Below are positions 27,636-39,581 of a stretch of DNA of 64,000 bases, in pieces. The stretch lies in NCBI GenBank assembly GCA_036365515.1, contig CM070874.1:47553083-47617082 (forward strand), given 5' to 3'. Every line of letters begins with the position of its first letter. Positions within the stretch are counted from its first letter, which is position 1. This DNA comes from Torymus aiolomorphi. Its lineage: Eukaryota > Arthropoda > Insecta > Hymenoptera > Torymidae. The notes beneath the pieces are model-generated. The model ran no database searches. It was given only the letters and a program-made list of their open reading frames with translations, and was not told where the DNA came from. Made by a program: the position numbers and the translations under genes.

Positions 27636-29552
27636 ATAACGTCGGTACTCACATCCCCTTAAAGAGTGTATAGTCGCGGCTCTTCCGGTAGCTTTTCTTG
27701 CATTTAATCGCGATTTATCGTTACGGCATGCGGGATGTGAAACTAGCTTTTGCTTTGGCTGCAGCACATTTTTACCATTGTCTTATTTCTTATGTAATAA
27801 AATAATATTTTTTACTCGCTTGAAAGTTCGTCTACAATTTCAGTGAAAATATGAATAGCGAATATGTAATTATAAACTCTCTCTTCTTTATATGTCAAAT
27901 AGAATCTAAATGTTTGCGCTTTGGTGTTAATTAACGCCATTCATCGCCCACACGGTAATTTGGCGGTCTATTCAATTTGAAAAAAAAAAAAAAATATAAA
28001 ATCAACCGCGATTGTCTGAGCACTTTTCAATTTAAAAGTACACAGGCCCAGGCCATCTGCTCATTCAGTCCGTAAAAAAGGCCAGAAGGAAGAGAGACGC
28101 GCGCGAGCGCGCGATGAAAGAGCGCATCTCTGCGCCGCCATCTTTCACCTCCAACAATCTCATTCTCTTTAATCGCCGGGCTTAATGAGCGCGGGCGGTG
28201 CCCCTCGAAAAATTAGCAAATTAATATGCCCCTTTTTTTTACTCTCCGAGCTCGCGCAAGTATTTCACGCGTATTTCACGCAAACAATCACGACGCCCGC
28301 CCCCCCATCCTCCAGCGACGACGAGCCTTATTTAGTCCTTTTCCCGTCGATTGCCCCGGCTCGAACCAGAAAAGGGAGAAACCCTAAGACGCTGACTTGG
28401 TCTTCCTTTCTTTCCTCTCTTCCTTTCTCTTCTCCCTCGTAAATGAAATTTCCTTCTGCATTGCCCCAGCGCGCATAACTATACCTATACACCCCGCTCT
28501 CTTCCACGTTCTTTTCACGTGGCCTGCATATACGCAGGAGGGGTCCGATATTGATTATCAAAAATTATTGGTTGTAATTTGACGTCCCTACAGCTGGGGG
28601 GAGAAGGAGAAGAGCGAAATCCGCCTAGGCAGTGAGGCCGCTCCAAGTTTAAAAAGGCAGAGCGCGCGGCCAGCCGGCGCCGCGCAGGTTCTTGATTTAT
28701 CGGTCTGCACGCGGACACGCGAGCCCACGGTTTTTCGTTCGGCCGCGCGCGCTCCCTCTTTATTTCCCTCGATCCCTCGAAAGAGATCGCCTCCTTCGTT
28801 ATCTGCGCCTGTGTTGTTGCCCGCAGAGCTAACACCCGATAAATTCCCGCGCACACGCGCATGCCGAGCGCCTTTTTTCCTTCTGGGCCCGGCCAGCGCT
28901 CGCTCTTTTTTCCTGAGCTCTTCATCGCGGACTGCTCGAGAAATAAGACAAATACGTCCCGGCCGCCCCGGGTGAGAGAGATTCGGAGAAGGCTGATATG
29001 CCGGCCAAGTGTAACGAACGTATCCGGAGATAAAGTTGCGCGGGCCCTGGCAATTGAGAGATCGCTCGCGCGTCGGGATGAATGCAGCGAGATGGATAGA
29101 AATGGAAATGGGGAAGGGGAGAATAAAATCGAGGATTTTGCGGTAACTTGCTTTTTTATGCAGAAAAAGGATGATAATGCTATCGAAACGTCAGCAAGAT
29201 GCATGTGCATGACAGATTTTTTAATTAAACCGTCGATGCTTTCTGGTTCTGCTTAATCAAGCGCGTGTAATAACACTCGAAAAATCAATAAAAAAACTAT
29301 AGGAATCGCAATGGCAGAAAATAATAAAACGCTGAGAAAGAAGATTGAAATGGGCGTAAAGTAAACTATAAAAAGTAAAAAAAATACAAAAAGCGATTTT
29401 CAATTCCGATAATTATGTTGTTTAGTATAGGTGAACGAAAAATAAGGATAAATAAAATAGCAGAAAGAATAGGTTGCAAACACGCGTTTCATTTAAATAA
29501 ACACGCATAGATCTTTTTTCTACCGTCTCTCTACTCCTACCATTCTCCCCGT

Positions 29553-29576
29553 GTCTCTCTCTCTCTCTCTCTCTCT
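29553..29576. repeat. (CT)n microsatellite
   Basis: Twelve CT units in a pyrimidine-rich stretch. Confidence 0.9.
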
Positions 29577-32500
29577 TCCTCTCGTTCTTTTCCGTCTCTC
29601 TTTCCGATGAAAAAATAACGAGACTAATTAAAGCCACACAGAGAGCCCGGCGCGCGGAATTTTTTCCTTCCTCGTCTTCTCTTTTTACACAACATTTTTA
29701 TACACTCTTGGGAGATATTTTCCGTTTTCAACTTCGTAAAATTGATTTTTTTTCTTTACCGCCTCGGGAGCGAGTGGGAGTAGGAACGGGAGAGGGAAAG
29801 AGATGAAATTTGGAGCCGACGAACGCGGACGAGACGCATACATATATACGCCGGCGACGCGGTCGAGCGAAACTTTTATTTCTCGAATCCTTTATCTCCG
29901 TTTTACACGTTCGACACACGGGGCTCTTTGTATTTTTTCCTCGGCCTTTTATTTTTCCTGGGGGCGCGTGCGCGCGCGGCCGCCGACGCGGAGCCCCAGA
30001 GAAAAAAGTCGAGAAAAACACACGTGAGAAAGTAGGGGGGAGGGGTGTATAGACGAGCAACCGCAGACGTATGCATGGGAGGCCGGGGAGCGGGAGAATA
30101 CGGGGATAGAGGAACCTGCGTTTTACAGGCCCTTTCGTATTTGGACGATCGACTCGTAAAACTTTGACACCGCGGCCGCGGAAGGAGGGGAAGGCAGAGA
30201 AGCCGGCGCTCGTACCGTTTTACGAGTTTAGTTTAAGGTTTTTATCCCTTTTCATTTTTGGGAACGGTGAAGCTGCCCCGGCCTGTTATACGCGGACGAT
30301 TCCGCTCTCGCGATTTCTCCTTCCTCCTCTTTTTTTTGCTCTCGCGACCGAAAATAAGCCTTTGTGCAGTGTCTCTCTGTTTTCTTCGAGTCACTTGTCT
30401 TCTTTCTGTTTCGCCCGTGTATACGTAGTGTACGCCAGATCCTTTTTTTATTCCTTTGTTCTCGAGCTTTTACGCTTCATTTTTATGTCTGTTGCATATT
30501 TTTGCGTGCGTTTTATTGCCCGTTGACCTATGACTCAAGCTAATTCCGACAACATTTTTAACTGCAAATTCGCTCTTTTTTATTGTCAAATACAGCAATA
30601 AATAAGCATTAAATTGCAAAAAAAAGGATTTTTCGGGGATAACGCATATCTCTGAGTAACGGTTAATCAAATATATAGCTGCAGATAAATATGGTAAATA
30701 TAACAATTTCGGAAACACAAATTTATACGTTGAGATCAACTGTATCTCGTATATCTGAGGCACGAATTAACATATTTAATGGCAGTTTCTATCTGTTAAT
30801 ATCAGAGAGAGTGCAAAAATATGAAGATCTGATCCTTGTCGATTCCGAGCACGGCTATCGGGCGTTATTTTTGCGCGAGTCCGGGGCAATAATTTCCTTT
30901 CTCTCGCCTGGTAATCTTCGACTCGCCTCCCGTGTACAAGCATTTCCAATTGCCGCTTATCGCTTATCAGCACACACCACGACTCGCCGCTGCTACGCGC
31001 ATCCGTAATCCAAGCATCGTTTGTTGCTACATCTCGCCTTACATTTTCCCTGTGCTTCTACTTCTTCCTCTCGTTCTTCGTTCGATCAGACGTAGCTTCC
31101 TCTCGCGCTAGCGCCGCCAATCGGATAAGCTCGTGCCCCGAAGATTTGCCTTCCTCACCTTCGTTATCCTGCCTTATCTTCGTTCCTGCAATTCTTTCTT
31201 CATCCACGTTCTTACACGTTTTCTTCCTTTGTTTGAGTAGAGTTCTTTTATTGCCAAAAGATTACCCTGCACTTTACACCTAAAGTTTAATTGCCATTCC
31301 GAGTCTTTCCCATAAAGAAATAAAAATGATGCAAACCAGTTTCATTCTAGAAATTATACCGCGAATTACGAGTTGATAAAAGAATAATGGTAATTGAAGT
31401 AATAAAGAAATTTATAAATACGTAGAATTTAATTGCTTATTTATCAAGGATAAAAACAAATCTTTTAGTATATTTATACAAAGAGTGTAAATACTGCGTA
31501 AAATGGATAATTTAAAGATTCCGAAAAAAGGCAAAGCAAAGTTACGAGTTTACGAGGGTTATTCGACGGCAAAATACACGATCTCGGGCGCGAGGGAAAA
31601 CGAGAGGCGAAAAAAGTCTGCTGTGAGTAAGACGTCGAGGGAAGGGTCGAACGGTGATGAAAGGGTTCGGGGACTATGAAATCGAAGCAGGATTTTTTAC
31701 TCTGCCGGTGCCAGCTAGTCGATGTGCCGTTGGGCGGTGCCGGTGCGCCGCTAAAAAACGAAAGGGGTCCGACAATGGGCGTACTTTAGAAAAAATCACG
31801 TACCCTCCTATGTATACACATCGAATGGCACGAGATTACAGGCCACGCGTTATAAATTAATTCTCCTTATAGTCTTCACTTTCTTTCGTTCTTTTATACA
31901 TCTAGATTTTTATATCAATTCTTTTTTTTAAAAAAATACATATAGGTTTTACCGAGATTAAAGAAAGTATGAATAGTAATATAACATTTTGTTTAAATAA
32001 TTAATGAGGTTGAAAATTTGAGAGTATTTATGAAATACTGTCAAGAATATCAGAGATACGCAAGGTGGAGATGTATATACATGCGTAAAATTCTTTTAAA
32101 AGCCAAAGACTGGTGTAGCTTTATATCTCAGCAACATGTGACAGATAACAAGAAGAACCACCATAATTTCATCTTGTCTCTCAAAGATAAATAAAAATGT
32201 TAGCTTGAAAAATAAAATATAAAAAGAGATAGCAGAATGACAGCAACGAAGCGTGATATCTCTTCCTTTGCCTCGCCTTTTTTAGAGGCGTTAATTTATA
32301 TTTACAGCTATCGCGGACAATAACTCCAAAGTGCCAATCGCTGTAAAATGTCCGCGTGACTTAAATGACCCAATTACAGATAGGTCTTATTAATTTTCTT
32401 TCAATAAATATTTGATGTTTCACACATATATACACATGAACTTGACAATTCAACTCAAGCCGCTTCAGTTGCATCGGGTAGATTTTACAGGCTGGTCCCG

Positions 32501-33347
32501 GGCGCCTGTAGCCGAGGAGAGGCGCGAAATAAGTATTTCCGTGGTGCGCGTGACGCGCGAATATCCTCTGCGCCGCGAAAGAAAGACGAAGCGCGATAGG
32601 GGCAATCCGCGCGATAAAGAAAACATAATACTTGCCGGGCATAAATTCAGCAGCTTCCTCTTCCCTCGCGAGCGCACGCCGGGATATGCAGGCACGTGCC
32701 CCAGACCTTATATATACGCGCGCGGAGGTGTATATACCTACGTGCGGGATAATGCGCGAGAGGGAGAGCCGGAAAAATGTTAAATAATCCGAGAATGCAG
32801 CCGGAGGATCCTTTTATTTCAGCTGCCGCTCTTTGCCACTGTGTACGCCCCTGTGTGTCTGCTCTTTCTTTCGCGCCCCAGCCTTTTTCATAGTGCGCCG
32901 CGAATGCGCGACGCTTTAGCAAACATAACGGTTTTTCATACTTTATCGCACTTTTCCCGCGAGTCCCTCCCCCGCCGTACTTCCCGTTCCCTGTAAGCGT
33001 TCTTTGAATTTTCCGGAAATAATGCATTATGCGGGCTCTGGAATTTTACGGACTTTTGCTCGCTCTAATATTCGCGTATACGGGTAATTTTAATCAAAAT
33101 CGTGAATTATTTAGCGAAATATGCCTATGGTAATCAAACGTTTTTCCTGGCCAAAAATATTTCTCGCATTAATATGACGCTGCACATTTCGAGCCAATAT
33201 TTTTCACAATATTTAAAACAGAGTTTCTTCTTTTCCCAACAATTGCGTAATTCCATATGTACATACTTGAAATTACTGTACTCGAGCGTGTACAGACTCA
33301 TTGAAATTTCAAGTGTTAACTTAACGCGATTATCGTAACCGCTACCG

Positions 33348-33365
33348 GTATCCCCTCGGGGATAC
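33348..33365. repeat. perfect short hairpin
   Basis: Arms GTATCCCC and GGGGATAC separated by TC. Too short for a microRNA precursor; its role, if any, is unknown. Confidence 0.6.
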
Positions 33366-34986
33366 TAATGTATCTCCTCGCGCAATATCCCGGGCAACGC
33401 GCTACATTTGTTATTGAAATATTAGTCTGCGCAGGCGCATTACGTTTCCCGCGAGCTGCGTATACCAGCAGACGCGCGAACAATTCTCCCTTTTCCTCTC
33501 TTCCTCTCCTTTCGTTTCTATTTTCGCGCAGGGGGATAACACGCCCCGAGCCCCTGCTCTTTCTCGCGCGATTCTTCTTCCCTTATACGGCACGCGAATT
33601 TTCCCGTTTTCTATTCTCGCTCGCTCGCGAGAGCTCTAGCTCCCTCCTTCGCGCCGTCTGTCTTCACCTACAGCGCAGCCGCGTTTGTCGGCCCGGCCGA
33701 TATACACGGATATCCTTTTAGCATTATAAGGCCGCGCTTTAGCGCACTCGTGTGTTCCGTATACGTATATGTGTACTGCTCGCCGTCTTTTTCCTCGGAG
33801 CTTTCTCGTTCCTCTTCCTTTCTTCCCTTCTCCACCTTTTTTACTCCTTCGCGGTACAGTTCACGCGAGCGCGACACCCCACATGTACACACATTCCAGC
33901 GAGTGGCCCATTGCCATCGATTTTCCTCGGCTTTTATAGCGTTGCTCGCGAGGCACCGTTACTTTTTTCGCTCTAATTAGGGGGGCTTGTTTTCCCGCGC
34001 GGGCCTGAGTTCTCGGGATTTATTCGCTTCGACTTTCTCGTGCATTTATTTTCTATATTTGGCCTTTGTCTAAGTGCTCTTTCTGGGGATCCGATTTTTG
34101 CACTTCTTTATGGAGCGCATAGTTGGAAAAGCAGCCAAGTGCTTTTAGGACTCGTCACGTAAAAGATTAATTGAATTTAATATAGAGATGAATCGAAGCT
34201 ATGTCCTCGCTATTTTATTTGTTCTGTCCATAAGTTTCGCTGGTACTTTTTCGACGGAAGAATTTTTGAAGCACGTTGTAAGAAGCACCCTTTCATCATG
34301 TAAAATGACTTTCATCCTTGTTTGCTTAAAATTATATAAAGCCTTGCACGAACTTTTCTCCTCGGTGCGTCTACCGTACGTGCATTGCTCTTTCCCTTGT
34401 TTATTCCTTCCACTTTCACTCGCGACTCTGTCTGCCCTTGCGCTGTGTACGCCTTCGCACATATTTACTTATGTATTTTCATAGCGGTGAGTCGCGCTGC
34501 GCCGGAGTAGTTTCGCCGGGGGCACAGCGGGAGACGCACTTCTTCCGCAGACTCGCCAAAGGCACGCCAAGTAGAAAATTTCCTCCTCCGACGTCTCGTA
34601 TTTGTCTATATTACGAATCAATAAATCGATATTAGCCAATTCTGTTAAAAGCCGCAGCGCTCGTGTGCGTGTGCCTCGCGTATATCGGGGAAAAGAATTA
34701 CTTCCAGCCCGATAAAGATATTAACCTCGAGCGTAATAAATTGAATCATTATCGTATTTTATTTTACTTTCGCCTTTCGACGAAAAACACTGTCAATGGC
34801 GTAAAAACGAATAAGTTATAATATTCCGCGGGTACGTATATACGGGCGAGAATCGCCGTTAAGGCTCTCCTTTCCAGCCTGTAGTTTAATCACTCGAGAC
34901 TGACGAGCACCGCGGCTGAAATTAATCCTGAATATTTTAATACGTAATTTCCAGTCCGCGCGTGAGTGTATAGCGGGCGTGCGTCG

Positions 34987-35010
34987 ACTCTCTCTCTCTC
35001 TCTCTCTCTC
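34987..35010. repeat. (CT)n microsatellite
   Basis: Twelve CT units followed by CCTCCCT. Confidence 0.9.
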
Positions 35011-37216
35011 CCTCCCTGGTATTTCGCGAAATTGCCCGTGAAATATCGAACACGACTATTAAACGGGCGAGGAGGAAAAAGAAGCGTTGAGGATGCACGC
35101 GCGTGTATCGAGAGCCAGCTGGGGATCAAAGTGAAAAGAGGAGAGGCAAAAAGTCGAGCGCAAAAAGAGGAGGAGGAGGAGGAGGCAGAGGGACAAGCCT
35201 TGCGTGAGAGACGCGCCGTAAGAGACGTTCATGAGCGGAGTAATTACATATAAGAGCGCGCGAGGTGTAAGAAAGTCCGCCGAGGAAAACGCGGGGACAA
35301 AACGAAGATTAATGCCGAGCGAGAATTCTTCTCGAGTTTCCGCGGAATCCCTAATGAGCGATAAATATAAATCGCGCGCTTTTTGCGCAAACTTCGTGTA
35401 ATTTTCCGAGATTGGGCTTTAGAGGTTTCCCGAGGCGTGTAATTTAGCAGATATTTTCCAAATCGTTATTTTTACTCGGGTACCCATAACTTACGTGGTC
35501 AGAGCTAAGTACTCGTAAATTGATAACATTATAAGCCACAATTTCATGTGTCATTTTCGTGAGGAAATAAAAGAAAGAGGGAGGCAAATTTGCTAGTTAT
35601 TTAGCGGACGAGAGACGGAGGAAGATGGGAAAGCACTGCGAGGCACAGGCCGACCAGAGGTGAATATCTCACGCTGCGCGTACACACTTATAGAAGCTCT
35701 GGGCCTCACGCGCGCGTACGAGAAAAAGCGAAATATAATATATGCAGATAGCGCGCAGATACGGACGATAATTACGAGCGTTTAAGGGAGGCGAAGAGAG
35801 AAGTCGCGGCGAGAGAGTAAGAGAGAGAAAAGTTGCAGGACCGCAGAGCTACGAGCGTGGGTTGCTTCGATCTAATAACACGTTGCCGCCTCTCCTCCGT
35901 TCTGGCCTCTTTGATAAATATGCGCTGTGGCAAAAAAGAGAGCCGAGATGGCGCGAGCGCTGAATTTAATTAACTTGCCTGTTTGCCCGGGCCAGTTGAG
36001 ACATTGTTGTAATCGAAACGCGACACAGCGAGGCGCGGTGTACCCCTCCTTTTTTACGCCCACGAATGCCTTTTTGCGACTTTCCCTTTCATTATTTCAC
36101 CTTTATGTCCTTGCCATTATTTCTCTAATTATTGTACTTAAATAACAATTTTCGAAGACGGCGTTTCGCTTTTCAACTACGTATTTTACACGCGGCGAAT
36201 ACCTTGGCATCATATTTTACATCCGCCTAAAATTGTGCGTTGCGCACGCATGTAGCGTCAGACTGCGAGCGATAAATCTCGCGGAATGGAATTTTCTCAT
36301 TTAGAGCGGATTTCCGGACTGCCATTAGGCAGGAAGATTTAGCGTGCGGGCGAGCGGCGCGTTTGAAAAAATCTTCGGGGGTCCTTCCAGCTCACCCTTC
36401 GAAACTCTAACGAAATTTCGCAGCCGCAGATTCCCCCGCGTGCGCTCGCGATCCCTCGATCGCGCGAGTTAAACAGGTTTGCGGTTGCCTGGCGAAAGGG
36501 GCTGCTGCTCCCAGCACTGTAATACACAACCGATGTATCGAAAACGAGGCGCAGGGAATTTCGCTCGAGGGACCACCGAGGTGCGCAAGCGCTGCAACGT
36601 CCGCTCGCTCTGTGCAGCGCCTAGAGCGTCCAGATACGCATCGCGCTCTCTGCGCGTCTCGTGTTTTTATGCGCTCGCGCGCTGCGAAAATAGTTCGGAG
36701 CCTTCGGTGCGCACTTGCGAGTGGTGCACGAGATTTTTATGCATCTTCCTTTTTCAAGGATGCTGCTGGTATTGGCATGTTTATAGAAATAATTTTTAGT
36801 TGCGCTTTTTCCATTATGAATATTCCGCAGGTCTTTTTAAACTGGTTTCTAGCAAACAATAATATGAAAATAATTAATATAATATATTGTAATATTTGTT
36901 TGATTGAAATAATTTAATTAAATTAAATTTACCTAAAGAAACCTGTAAAAAACTCATTTTCAGTCATTGGGACTTGTGATAAAACTTAGTCGATGCGAAG
37001 GATTTAGGTGCTGAGAGCTGATCCGAATTTAAGCTTTCAGAATAGATGGGCTCGCACTCATTGTTTGCAACTAGCTTTCGCATTGAATAAATCAAACTCT
37101 AACTTTAACTCGTATTACTGTTGTTTATATATATAAATTTTGCTAATATATGAAATACAGTAAAAGCAGCCAGTAAATAAATACAAGCATATCTATAACT
37201 AATAGCGAATACAAAC

Positions 37217-37219
<3 letters not shown>

Positions 37220-37243
<24 letters not shown>
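37220..37243. repeat. (CA)n microsatellite
   Basis: Twelve AC units flanked by degenerate AAACAC repeats. Confidence 0.9.
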
Positions 37244-37247
<4 letters not shown>

Positions 37248-38447
37248 CATTGAGAGCATAGAAATGAATGTTCCGGAGAGGAAAGTGGAGAGCGTATATA
37301 TGTATATGCATGCACTTGACTCGCGCGCGATAAAATCAGTAGAGAGATCAGCCTTTCGGCAAAAGGGGCGAGGATGAAAAGGAGGTGGAGGAGGAGGAGG
37401 AAGAGAGGCGAAGGATCGCACGAGCGAACAGTTGAAAATGGTAGCCCCATCGCATCGGCCGTCGTCCGGCTGCCCGCAGAAAACACATACGCCTGCGCAC
37501 GCAGAGAACAAAGGCCGCCTGCTGCTGCCGCCGCCGTCGCCGCCGTGGCTGCTACTCCTGCATGCAGCGCGGCCAGATATTTTCAGCATCTAATTTAAGG
37601 CGCGCTCGCTCTTATCCGGCTCGGCGGGCTTTATCTCTCCCCCTCCCCGCTCTCAGTGCACGCGAGAACGAGAGAAACGCGCAGGAGATGATCTGCCCCC
37701 GCTGCGTCGGTTCCGAGCGCGGTGCGTGCAAAATGAAAGATAAGCACGGTAATTTAGGGATCGGCCCGCGCTAATTTTCGATAATTACGTGTTATTTCGT
37801 AAACTCTACTTTCACCGCCGCAAACTCTCTGTCCCTCGCGCGCGCTCGATACGTGATTTTACAATTATCGTCCCGTGCACTTTTAGCAACGGACGCGCGC
37901 CGTCCACGCCTTTTATAAGGTGGTATTTTTCAAATATTAGCTGACTCACACCGATTACACCACCGTAAGCTTTATTTAATCTGTGTACATAGTATTATCG
38001 ACGGTGAAACCCGATTTTTTTATTTCGATATTTATATTAACACTATATTTTTAGTATATACACCCTCATTTTAATTGTGACAAAACGAATGTATTCATTC
38101 GTGCGATTTATTTAAAATATTCAAATTTTGATTGCTATCAAGTGCAACGTAAATGAGAGTTTGTCTTAAATGTTCATTTAAATGTAGGATACATAGTTGA
38201 AAATTAAATTTTATTTGGGTTGTATTCTAAATGGTCTGGCAGGAATCCAGTGCGCTGGAATAATACAATGTGATTTCCAGAGAGAAGCTGCGCTTTGAAT
38301 ATAAACTAGGGCGAATTTTAATAATAATCAAAGCTTTGATGAAAAGTCAAACTTAGAGTACGTAAATATTAAATATTGAAAATTTTTTAGGTAGGACTCT
38401 ACGACAAACTGTTAATCGGTTTTGCTGTAGTGTTGCTCATGTAATAG

Positions 38448-38642
38448 AACAACTACAACGACGATTGCAATCAGGTTTGTCACGACGATAGTCCCACTCG
38501 ACCCACAGAGTTAAATAATCTAAGAGAACTATTGCATTTGCTGCAGAGCAGGGGAGAACAGCAATCACCTAGAAACGATTCAACGAGAAGAATTGGTTGG
38601 ATCTCGCTGCAGGATCAACTACTAGTTTTATCTGCCCTGTAG
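38448..38642 (+). other. open segment of 64 codons, possible terminal exon or relic
   Basis: An AG at 38446-38447 after a T/G-rich stretch is followed by 64 open codons ending in TAG. The predicted peptide contains two nearby cysteines, an amphipathic stretch LNNLRELLHLLQ and polar residues with little low-complexity sequence, which is unusual in this AT-rich setting. There is no in-frame ATG near the start. A coding exon, a decayed gene fragment or chance are all possible, and no family is recognised. Confidence 0.22.
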
Positions 38643-38764
38643 GAGAGGTAAACTTAAATATGTCAGTGGAACTTTGATTCAAAGGTATTTCATGTGCTAC
38701 GCAAAAGGAGAAACATCGAGAAGGTAACAATTTATTTGGATACGTAAATTAAATGATTTTAGTC

Positions 38765-38854
38765 CATATATTTTTGGTATACACTGTTCTAGAAGTTATT
38801 TGGAAATAATTCATATATTTTTGGTATTACATTGTTGTAGAAGTAATTTGGAAA
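38765..38854 (+). repeat. tandem duplication, about 43-bp unit
   Basis: Two copies (38765-38807 and 38812-38854) share CATATATTTTTGGTAT and the end AATTTGGAAA / TTATTTGGAAA, separated by 4 bp, with a few substitutions and a one-base indel. Confidence 0.8.
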
Positions 38855-39510
38855 ACAGTTAGAGACTTAACCGAAAAGGAAAAATATTTGTTAAATTGTT
38901 TAAAACTAATTTATGATCACTATAGTCTCTTATATTTCGTATTATTTTCTCATTTAAAATCACGTTAGATCTATATTTATGTAAACCGGGACAAGTCATT
39001 ATCTATATATATATCTTTTGAATGCGAGGCCGCACAGGGACAAAGATTGTACGATGCGAATAGCAGTCGCCAAGAGAAATCGCTGAAATAACATCAATTT
39101 CCGAGGTAGGGTAATTTGCCGGTTGACGACATAAACGACGCGAGCGCGCATCGAAATTGAGAAACGGAGAAGAATAAAAAACGCAAAGGGACAGAGGGGG
39201 GAAATTGAAACAATAAAAGAAACAGATAAAGGATGAGGCAGTGTGGAGACAAACTCGAAAGTACAGACGTACAATTTAAATGGACAAGCGAGAGAGGGAG
39301 TAGGGATGCCGACGAAACGAGGCAAGTATATAGAGAGACGGACGAGTGTAAAGTGAAGGAGGAAGAAAGAGGGAGATCGAAAAGGAGATGCAGTTATAAC
39401 CGTGGCTTTCCATCTCGGCGTACTTCATTTCACCTCGAGAATCCATCGATTGGCCGTGGAGCTCGAAAGTTATGATCGTGTATCAACTGCGATTGCACCA
39501 TCGAACTTAT

Positions 39511-39581
<71 letters not shown>

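Larger units (their letters stand above)
27295..27662. mobile_element. MITE-like element with TTAA ends
   Basis: The element starts TTAAGGGGATGTG (27295-27307) and ends with the exact reverse complement (27650-27662). If the two TTAA are the target-site duplication, the element is about 360 bp with 9-bp inverted ends GGGGATGTG. TTAA targeting is characteristic of piggyBac-type transposases; piggyBac ends usually begin CCC/CCY, so the family is uncertain. It has no coding capacity and would depend on a transposase elsewhere. The ends are still perfect, suggesting a fairly recent insertion. Confidence 0.65.
27663..38447. other. inferred intronic sequence
   Basis: Two CT arrays, one CA array and a small hairpin, otherwise unremarkable alternation of CpG-rich (28.1-29.1, 29.8-30.5, 32.5-33.0, 35.0-35.9, 36.2-36.7 kb) and AT-rich (31.3-31.6, 31.9-32.3, 36.8-37.2, 37.9-38.4 kb) sequence. 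The long minus frame at 28,515-29,210 is not supported. Confidence 0.5.

Noticed and set aside
28515..29210. Longest open frame in the window (231 codons, minus)
   Set aside because: It lies in CpG-rich, stop-poor DNA with other frames open over the same bases; Arg/Ser/Ala-rich translation, no domain, no splice or poly(A) context.
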